NCBI RefSeq assembly: GCF_040712315.1
Contig: NC_134021.1
Location: 25,319,501-25,383,500, forward strand
Direction of reading: 5' to 3'
DNA length: 64,000 nucleotides
Origin: Castanea sativa
Lineage: Eukaryota > Streptophyta > Magnoliopsida > Fagales > Fagaceae
Shown here piece by piece: positions 56,137 to 64,000 of this stretch. Within the stretch, counting starts at the first letter, position 1, and each line of letters opens with the position of its first letter. Both the position numbers and the translations under genes were made by a program. The notes under the pieces are model-generated. The model searched no databases, was not told the DNA's origin, and was given only the letters and a program-made list of their open reading frames with translations.

Positions 56137-56673
56137 TTCATTTCAACTTCCCTGCAGTTAAAGTATGAATCCTTTTTTTCCTCCCAACTTGGAGCAACCA
56201 AAACAGAGAGAACAAGAGCACCTTGTACTTGAAAGACAGAAGGGACAAGAAACCTATGCAGTGACACTGATCATCATCTGTTGATATAAGGACTCAAGTA
56301 GATTTAGTACATATGTCCTCATATTTTTTCTACTTTTTAACCTACGTTTTTGCATTTAACATCTAGCCGAAGTTCTAAGTATAGGATTGGTAGACACTTG
56401 TGCTTCAGTTCTCTGCTGAAAGTCTTGGTGTAGGACCAGTACTCCAGTAGACATGTTTGTTTCTTGTTACCATCATTCTTTGATGGTTATATGTAGAACT
56501 AGCTATTGTTTTGAGCTGATGTATATAATGGCCATATCACACTTCCTGTACCATTACTTTGTGTATGATAAGGAAGCAGGTTTCATCAAAGTGATTTTTG
56601 ATTACAACAGATTTTTTTTGCTAAATGTCCAGTTACAAATTCATATCCAAGGAATGTTAGATTTGATGGTCCG
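56137..56673 (+). other. 3' UTR and downstream flank of the POLYCHOME-like gene
   Basis: A T-rich region without coding potential. The polyadenylation site cannot be placed from the sequence alone. Confidence 0.5.
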
Positions 56674-57301
56674 TTTGTACTTCAACCTATGACTTCATCT
56701 CTTTTCACAGAAATTTTAAATGAAAACATGCATTTATAATATGATAGTAACTTTTTGATGAACGAAGTACACTAGGTTTTTCAACCACCTCTTAATAGAT
56801 CAATTTTTGGATTTACCATTTAAAAATTCATTACTCTCTACCATAAATAATTAAAAGATGAACATGCTTTACATGAGATCAGATAAATAATATCTTCTTT
56901 GCTAAAATTACTTGGGTTTTCTATTGTGCTTGTGTTTTTCTTATTTTCACGATTTTTTTTTTGTCAAGAGACTATTGTGAACCCATAAATTATTTTCTTT
57001 AACTTGTCTTTAAACAAAAAAGATGCTTTCACTCACATGGATTTCATTGTCAAATGTGATATTATTTAGGGTTTTACTTTTTTTTTTTTTTTAATTTTAT
57101 CAATGAATGTTTATTATTTAGGATTTAGTTCATTGTCAAATGTGAGTCATGTGATATTATTTAGTGTTTTACGTTTTTTTTTAAATTTCATCTTGAAAAA
57201 TATTTAGGATTTCTATATTTACGTTTGTGAATTTGAAAGGAAAAAAAATGAGAAATATGAAATTATTGTATATTTGTGTGATATTATTCAGTGTTTTATT
57301 G
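56674..57301 (+). repeat. duplicated block, copy 1 (about 630 bp)
   Basis: From TTTGTACTTCAACCTATGAC to GTGTTTTATTG it matches 58305-58942 with scattered small differences, at an offset of about 1631 bp. Its second half contains a reiterated GTGATATTATTTAG...TCTTGAAAAATATTTAGG motif (starts near 57057, 57149, 57278 and, beyond the block, 57412). Confidence 0.85.
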
Positions 57302-57829
57302 TTTTACGTTTTTTTTAATTATTTCATTTTGAAAAATATTTAGGATTTCTATATATGTGTTTGTGATTTTGAAAGGGAAAATGAGAAACCATAAAATTAT
57401 TGTATATTTGTGTGATATTATTTAGGGTTTTATATTATTAATTTATTTCATCTTGAAAATTATTTAGAATTTCTATGTTGTGTTTGTGATTTTGAAAGGG
57501 AAGTCTACAATTATTGTGTATTTGCGCTTAAAAAGGAAATGGGAGAAACAAATCTGATTCCCCTCGCTAGGCGCATGCTCTCCCTTGAGAATCATACGTT
57601 GTCCATTGCTAGCTATGCGTTCTGCTTTGCCACTCTCACGATCATCTTTGCCATTGTCACCTTCTACCAACTCACCCTCACGCTCATTATCACCTTTATG
57701 CCCATTAAACAATGAGTAAGTGTATGAATCGGTAGATAATCATGTGTAATTATGATAGGAGTTTTTTTATTATTGATATTTGTGTGTACTGTGATGCTAA
57801 TTTGTGAATATTTGTTTTGATTGATAGAA

Positions 57830-58304
57830 TTCTTAACTCCCAAACTTCTGAACCAATTGGGAGCCCGTAATCCCCTGTTGTGGACCTAGTGGTAGAGGAA
57901 GAGGAAGAGGATCCCTCACCCACTATGAATGTTGAAGGAAACAGTTTTCCTCCAGTTGAGGTTATGAATGGGGATGAGGATTATTATTATTATTATTATT
58001 ATTTTAGAGTTTTAACCTATGGCGTCCGTTCCTGATGATAGCTCATTATCATCATACCAAGATACCAATCAGTTTTTGGTGTAGGCAGGGATGGAACCCC
58101 AAATCTCTTATACAACCATTAGAGACTTTACCATTTGAGCTAACTGGAACCCATGAGATGAGGATTAGGATGCAAAGAAGAAAGGAAGTGTGCCTAAGAT
58201 GTTTATGCTCATTTTAAAAGAAAGAAAGTTAATGGGAAACTTAAAACTCAATGTCATCATTGTCACAAATATTACTTGGGTGATCCTAAACAGGGCACAA
58301 TCCT
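57830..58304 (+). pseudogene. hAT transposase N-terminal (BED zinc finger) fragment
   Basis: After an acidic stretch (VVEEEEEDPSP) comes a BED-type finger: AHFKRKKVNGKLKTQCHHCH, followed by KYYLGDPKQGT at about 58185-58302. It has the CxxC pair of Ac/RICESLEEPER-type hAT transposases. BED fingers bind the transposon ends. A SINE splits the N-terminal part (57984-58156), and in-frame stops occur (for example TAA near 57868). The homology ends at 58304, where the duplicated block begins. The C-terminal domain lies 3.2 kb further on. Confidence 0.65.
57984..58156 (-). mobile_element. tRNA-derived SINE inserted in the hAT fragment
   Basis: Read on the minus strand it has box A TAGCTCAAATGG and box B GGGTTCCATCCC, a body with TGATTGGTATCTTGG, and an ATA-rich 3' tail. 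A perfect 11-bp target duplication GATGAGGATTA (57973-57983 and 58157-58167) proves retroposition into the BED-encoding region. Confidence 0.88.
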
Positions 58305-58942
58305 TTTGTACTTCAACCTATGACTTCATCTCTTTTCACAGAAATTTTAAATGAAAACATGCATTTATAATATGATAGTAACCTTTTGATGAACGAAGTA
58401 CACTAGGTTTTTCAACCAACTCTTAATAGATCAATTTTAGGATTTACCATTAAAAAAGTTATTACTCTCTACCATAAATAATTAAAAGATGAGCATACAT
58501 TACATGAGATCAGATAAATAATGTCTTCTTTGCTAAAATTACTTGGGGTTTCTGTTGTACTTGTGTTTTTCTTATATCATGATTTTTTTTTGTCAAGAGA
58601 TTATTGTGAGCCCATAAATTATTTTCTTTAACTTGTCTTTAAAAAAAAAATGTTTTCACTCACATGGATTTCATTGTCAAATGTGATATTATTTAGGGTT
58701 TTACTTCTTTTTTTTTTTATTTTTTAATTTCATCAATGAATGTTTATTATTTAGGATTTGGTTCATTATCAAATGTGAGTCATGTGATATTATTTTGCAT
58801 TTTAGTGTTTTACGTTTTTTTTTTTAAATTTCATCTTGAAAAAAATTTAGGATTCCTATATTTATGTTTGTGAATTTGAAAGGAAAAAATGAGAAATTTG
58901 AAATTATTTTATATTTGTGTGATATTATTTAGTGTTTTATTG
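58305..58942 (+). repeat. duplicated block, copy 2
   Basis: Copy of 56674-57301. It starts right after the BED finger and is cut off at GTGTTTTATTG by an LTR. Confidence 0.85.
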
Positions 58943-59368
58943 TGTGAAGGGTTCGAGGAGCAAAGAGGATTATACCACGGAGAAGCTTGCATAAGCTAGC
59001 TTGAGGAGACGAGTAAGATCTGAGGAGTTCACCTGCCTGAGGATGGAAGTAGAAACAGAGTAGTTAGTATCTTACGAAGGCCCAGGAAGAGAAGAAAGGA
59101 CCATGGTGGGAGCAAGGGACGTGGCAGGAAGTTTCCTGAAAGACATACCTCCCACCTCCACATTGAATGCTTTACACCAACCATATCAGCTGCATTAATG
59201 TGGAAATGACATTTGAACAGTGACTTCACAGTTAGCAACCCTTTCTACCACCTTCAGTAGAGTTTTGATGGGACAAGGATCCTGAGGAATTTTTAAGGCA
59301 TACAGGTGGAGGGCTGTGATGCAAAGAGGAAGGATATAAAAGGAAGGGAACCTTCCAAAAGAAAAGGG

Positions 59369-59408
<40 letters not shown>

Positions 59409-59699
59409 GTAACATAGAAAAATGGGAAAGTAAACAATGTATTATCTTGTAAAACCTTGTACTTATACATAAGAAACTGCTTCTCGAACCAGCCCGAGGA
59501 GAGTGTTACTCTCAATTATCACTCAAAATGCATTTATCAGTTATTTGGGATTCTTCGGCCATAGACTTAAACTTAGCTTAGAATTGCATTTGAAGTTTTT
59601 TCTCACTCTCTAAAGAAATTCTATTGTTTGAGCCTAATTTGAAGGACAAGGTACCACCGTTCTTCGTGGGTTTGGGCCTTTGTTTTTTGAGTACCTACA
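58943..59699 (+). mobile_element. LTR of a Ty3/gypsy-type element, internal region lost
   Basis: It starts TGTGAAGGGTTCGAGG at the break in the duplicated block and ends ACCTACA. A TATA box (GGATATAAAAGGAAGG, near 59331-59346) is followed by a CT microsatellite (59371-59406). The bases after it (TTGTCGCGGTCTTTGGG) look like a degenerate primer site of the TGGCGC-GTCT-TGGG kind used by plant gypsy elements. It is therefore read as a 5' LTR with a lost interior rather than a solo LTR. No right flank matching the duplicated block follows. Confidence 0.55.
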
Positions 59700-61490
59700 A
59701 TTGTCGCGGTCTTTGGGAAAGTTCATTTGCAGTTCATTCTTTCCAAGTTATGGCTAACTCCAGATAGGCATAAACGCAAGATAGGCAAGGAATAGCCAAA
59801 ACATCATACAAGCATGTGAGCATGAAACCCTAATATCAACATGGAGCAAAAAGATGAACAAAGCATGGGAAAACATGGCATAAAACATAAACATGTAGAT
59901 CTAAACATATAAGCATGTAAACAAGCATAGAAGCATGTAGATCTAGCCAAACAACACATGGAAAAGATGGATCTAGGCACAAACACATGGCACAAAGCAT
60001 AAAGCACATAGATTGAAACAAATAAACACGGAGCAAGCATAAAAAAAACATGGATCTAAACTAAAAACATGCTAGAGACAAGATAAAGCAAGAAACATGT
60101 CAAATAGAACAATAAATCATGTTATTCAAGCAAAAATAGCAAGAACATGCTAGGAAAGAGATTTAGAAGGTTAGGGGTGTGGATGATAGTTAAAAAAGGT
60201 TACATCCACACCCCTAAACCCCTAATCCAAGATGTAGAAACAAGGAGAAGAAGATTGAGTACAAGAACACTACCTTGTATTGTTGGTGAAGATGCAAGAA
60301 TCAAGAAACTTTGATGTGTTTTTTGGGTGTTTGGAAGAGAGAAAACACACACGCAGAAGGCGAAAATCAGAAGAAAAAAAAAAAGAAAAAAGTGTTCTCT
60401 CCAATTCTGAAGGGTGCCTAGGGCTATTTATATCCCTGGGCGCATTTTTCGAGGCGGCGGCCCTTTAAGGCCACTGGAGGTCCTTGAAAGACCGCCGGCC
60501 TCAAAAGGCCTTAGCTGGGGTGGATCTTGACATTCTTGGATAGATCATCATTTTCAGTTTCTAAAAAGGTATGGTGCAAAAAAATCTAACAGTTGAATCA
60601 AAAGTTATGGCTCAGGGAAGTTAGTAGACGTGATTTTCACAGTTTTCTCAATATCTCAACTGTTTTAACTCCGATTTTGACCCATGAATAGTCATTGGAA
60701 TGAGAATTTGATAATATTTGCAATGACATTGGTTTCGACCTATTCTGACAGCTGGATCAAAATTAGGGTTTTCAAGCTGACCCGGGATTGACTTCTGGTC
60801 AAACTTGGTCAAAATGGTCAAAAATCTCCAAGAAGCTCGAGTTTGACGTAAAACTATGAAAAATGTTGTTTTGACCTTGTTTGACCTTTGGTCAAACCTA
60901 GGTCTGGCTAGGGTCATTTTGGTCATTTTAGCCAAAAAGGGCACTTTAGGTGCTCCGGTGCTCGAACAGGTTGCACCACGTCGTTCTGGATGCCCTCGCG
61001 GCCCTATGGAGAGAAAATGATACCCTCAGTAACTAACTAAATGCTAACTGTGTAACTACCTTAACAACCATTCCCTCTAACTAACTAACTACATCCACCA
61101 ACACACATATGCCACATAAGCATGAGGTAAACACTTCACCACTACAAGTAATACACGTGTATCTAACCTACAATACAAGTATACAATGCTAGCTAATCAA
61201 TACAATCATTATCTGAAGCATAGTCATATACACACCTAGGCTGCACTGGCACACGTACCCTCCATCAGCTGTGCACGCACGCTCCATCAGTAGCATACGC
61301 CCCCCATATCAGCAGCCTAAGCACACCTTGCAGCACCACACCCTGCAGCACCACCCTATACAACAACTCATGCATGCCTCATCAGCACAACACGCACTGC
61401 CCATTAGCATCACACGCACCTATACAATTAGACAGTCCTAACACTCCTAACATACATCTAATATGTATTTTACTTTGATGAGTGAGTTGA
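59700..61490. other. repetitive non-coding DNA
   Basis: Contains an AGCATG/AACATG-rich low-complexity stretch (59800-60130), a perfect 14-bp hairpin (60171-60217), a GC-rich segment with GGCGGCGGCC near 60453, TTTGACC/GGTCAAA-rich sequence (60680-60910) and CAGCA/CATCAGCA-rich sequence (61250-61400). No gene is recognised. It may be the remains of a large non-autonomous retroelement. Confidence 0.35.
60171..60217. repeat. perfect 14-bp inverted repeat (hairpin)
   Basis: TTAGGGGTGTGGAT and ATCCACACCCCTAA enclose 19 bases. It could form a stable stem-loop in DNA or RNA. Confidence 0.85.
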
Positions 61491-61540
61491 AAATAACACT
61501 GAATGAATGAAGCTTTTCCTCAAATGATATACTACGTAGA

Positions 61541-62178
61541 ATGACAGCAATTTTTCTTGCTAAATTAGATTCTTATTGGGCCGATGTTAATGTTGTTATG
61601 GGCGTTGCCACCATCCTGGATACAAGATATAAGATGAAGTTGTTAGAGTTTTATTATCCTAACATTTATGGTAAAAATTCTGATTTGGAAATAGAAAATA
61701 TTAAGAATCTTTATTATGAATTGCTTGATGAGTATGGAGATGCAAATTTGGCCCCTATGGATAATGAAAGAAGTTCTCATGATATGCTTACAACTACTTC
61801 AATGATGTGTTGCAAATTAAATGTAGGTTCCAAAACTTCCTTGCATCTTTTGATTTATTTGTCAACAATACTTCAAGTGCTTCAAGAAAACAGGGGAATG
61901 TTAGAATGGAATTTGATCATTACATTGATGAGGGAGTATTGAAGAGGAATTAAGACTTTGATATTTTGGCATTGTGGAAAAGTAACGGTCTCAAGTATCC
62001 TACTTTTAAAAAGAATTCCAAGGGATATTTTAGCCATTCTTGTCACAACTGTTGCTTCAGAATCTGCCTTTAGCACTAGAGGAAGATTGTTAAGTCCACA
62101 TCGTAGTCGGCTTTAACCCAAGACTATAGAGGCATTGATGTGTGCTCAGAATTGGTTATGGAGTGAAATCAAAGGTTA
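61541..62178 (+). pseudogene. hAT transposase C-terminal fragment
   Basis: The first part (FLAKLDSYWADVNVVMGVAT, then ILDTRYKMKLLEFYYPNIYG) matches the region before the dimerisation domain of RICESLEEPER-like hAT transposases. After a frameshift and stop near 61937, the hAT dimerisation domain follows in other frames: FDILALWKSNGLKYPTF, then DILAILVTTVASESAFSTRG and a TIEALMCAQNWL end near 62150. The conserved SESAFS signature is intact, but a TAA replaces a codon near 62115. It probably derives from the same element as the BED finger at 58185, separated by later insertions. Confidence 0.75.
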
Positions 62179-62297
62179 GAAATTGTATTTATAAAATGAA
62201 ATCAAAATTGTATTTTTATATTTGCTGGTTATAATTTGAAGAATTTTATTCCATTTTTTTAATTCATTTTTGTTGCAGGTTCTTGAACTATGCTAGG

Positions 62298-63150
62298 TGT
62301 AGACACTTGATTTTGCACCCATAATTTAATCTTGGAATATGGCTTAAATGACCATTCATATACCCAAAAAATTAGAGTTGCATTAAATCATCCATTGCAT
62401 GTTATAAAAATGATCTTGAGATTCTAACGGTTGTGATAGTGTGCCCGATTCCCAAATCGGACTGTCAGATTGAAAGATATCACATCATCAAGATTTCAAG
62501 GTCTGCATGCATTTTGTTTGGGTGGAACCAATCACGTGTGATTAATTTAAATTAATTCTGAATGGTTAAACAATTAAAATTAATTAAATAATTTTCTGAT
62601 TGGTTGTTGGTTTTTGTCAAAAATAAGCTTGCTTGCATGGAAACAAAATGGATAATCAGATAATACGGAAATTGTTGATAATTAAGTCTTTTTAGAATAT
62701 TTATCTATCAGATAATTATTACTTTAAAGACCTGATAATCAAGATAAAAGGGATTAATTCTAGAATATGAGTTAAAAACACATCTTGGTGCAATTCCCAC
62801 CTAAGAAAATCCTTAAAAAAAAAGTCCAAATCGAACCGAAATTGAAATAGGGGCTCAGATCGGGAACCCTCTGATTAAGATAAAACCCATCTATTTCAAA
62901 TTTTTGGGGATAATGACGCGTTCTAATTCGTATATGATCTTATTCAGCGTATTCTTCAAGTATCCAACCTCTATAAAAGAGGAAAAACATTAGAGATCAG
63001 GGACTTCTTTTTTTGACTTCTTTGCTCCCCTTACGTTAAAGACGTTCTGGAAGCCTTGGCTTTAAGAATTTCTTTTTTGTAAGTAAAAAATATTTTAGAT
63101 CTCAAAGAAGTGAAAATTTCTTTGATTTCTAAAGTATTCTTCCATTGAAG
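62298..63150 (+). mobile_element. putative LTR start of a further retrotransposon
   Basis: TGTAGACACTTGATTTTGCA is a typical plant LTR opening. A promoter-like TATA box, CCTCTATAAAAGAGG, lies near 62968-62982. The right end is not defined (it must lie before the tandem repeats at 63418), and the other LTR would be outside the window. Confidence 0.4.
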
Positions 63151-63417
63151 GGTACATTCATGGAAGTAGGTATATAATTTCGCTCTTATGTTTATTTTTC
63201 TCTTTCTTAATTGATATATGTGTTGTTCATTGCATGGTTTTCATGGATATATGTTTATTTCATTGTCATTATGATCTTGTTCACAATTTATATATGCCAT
63301 GTTCACATGTTTAGTTGGATTTTTTTTATTTGATCAACATGCTTATGATTTAATTCTTCTTTAAATTTCAAGATTTGCAATTAATCACTAAAACTTTTTA
63401 AAAAAACAAAGAAAACA

Positions 63418-63945
63418 ATATTTGTATTTTCATTATATACAGATCTAAAAAAAATTTGAAATTTTTTCTAAACAAAAACAGTTTGTATTTTCATTAAATA
63501 CAGATCTGAAACTTTTGATATGTATTTTCATTAAATACAGATCTGAAATTTTTTTCTCAAATTCTTTAAAACAAAAATTAAAATTGTATTTTCATTAAAC
63601 ACAGATTTGAAATTTTTTCTGAAATTTTTTCTAAACAAATACAAATTTGTATTTTCATTAAATACAGATCTGTAAATTTATCTGAAACTTTTTTTGAATA
63701 AAAATATATCTGTATTTTCATTAAATGCAGATCTAAAATTTTTCTAAAAAAACATATCTGTATTTTCATTAAATATAGATCTAAATTTTTTCTGAACAAA
63801 AGAAAAACATATCTGTATTTTCATTAAATACAGATCTGAAAAAAAAAATTTGAATAAAAACTTATCTGTATTCTCATTAAATACAAATCAAAATTTTTCA
63901 AGCATAAAAAACTGATCTGTATTTTCATTAAATACAAATCTGAAC
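63418..63945 (+). repeat. hairpin-bearing AT-rich tandem repeat, about ten copies
   Basis: GTATTTTCATTAAATACAGA followed by TCTGAAA recurs near 63425, 63487, 63525, 63588, 63650, 63712, 63762, 63817, 63871 and 63922, with a variable period of 38-63 bp. GTATTT and AAATAC are perfect inverted arms around TCATT, and CAGATCTG is itself a palindrome. It lies downstream of the putative LTR, so it may be an LTR-element leader array. Confidence 0.85.
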
Positions 63946-64000
63946 TTTTTTTATGATAAAAAATAGTTTTCTTCATAAATAAAAATTGCAAATTTTGAAT

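Noticed and set aside
59804..60051. Two Cys/Phe-rich minus-strand frames resembling membrane peptides
   Set aside because: They arise from a low-complexity AGCATG/AACATG-rich stretch; no conserved motif.

Overview
This is a stretch of nuclear plant DNA, most likely from a woody eudicot. It is AT-rich, full of plant-type transposable elements, and has one clearly recognisable intron-containing angiosperm gene. I cannot fix the species; a Fagales-like tree is only an impression. There are no bacterial features, rRNA genes or CRISPR arrays. Most of the 64 kb is nested mobile DNA.

Layout, left half. Positions 1-4122 are the 3' end of a Ty3/gypsy element of Tat type, with a spliced gene on the opposite strand and a 3' LTR. 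From 4123 to 9500 the DNA is AT-rich intergenic sequence with microsatellites, one PIF/Harbinger-like non-autonomous element (7697-8865) and a tRNA-derived SINE (about 9139-9325). From 9510 to 21453 lies a decayed endogenous pararetrovirus (caulimovirid-like). It has movement protein, zinc knuckle, protease, reverse transcriptase, RNase H and a second ORF, with no integrase seen. It is bounded by about 450-bp direct repeats, with an initiator-Met-tRNA primer site after the left repeat, and it sits in TA dinucleotide DNA. A solo LTR with a perfect 5-bp target duplication interrupts it, and about 3.2 kb of unrelated repeat DNA splits its second ORF.

Middle. From 25867 two Helitron-like elements (minus strand, judged by their termini only) lie head to tail. 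The first carries a truncated SAUR (auxin-responsive) gene copy. The second (31441-48886) is interrupted by a complete 12.3-kb Tat element (34279-46549). That element has 581-bp LTRs, gag, protease, RT, two RNase H domains and integrase, all broken by stops and frameshifts. It also has a 44-bp tandem array and a spliced antisense gene homologous to the one at the left edge. Its 5' LTR holds a 1024-bp solo LTR with TSD TAAGT. Its 3' LTR holds a 1014-bp Harbinger-type element with TSD TAA, which has grown a CpG-rich 30-bp minisatellite.

Right part. A cluster of Harbinger-type elements (49355-53153) leads up to the only apparently intact cellular gene, a two-exon POLYCHOME/UVI4/OSD1-like APC/C inhibitor (53599-56136). 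Downstream are a 630-bp duplicated block, remains of a hAT transposase (BED finger and dimerisation domain far apart, with a SINE inserted in the BED-encoding region), a gypsy-type LTR, another putative LTR start at 62298, and a hairpin-bearing tandem repeat at the right edge.

The genes do not form one pathway. Apart from the cell-cycle gene, the window records successive insertions whose relative order can be read from nesting and target-site duplications.
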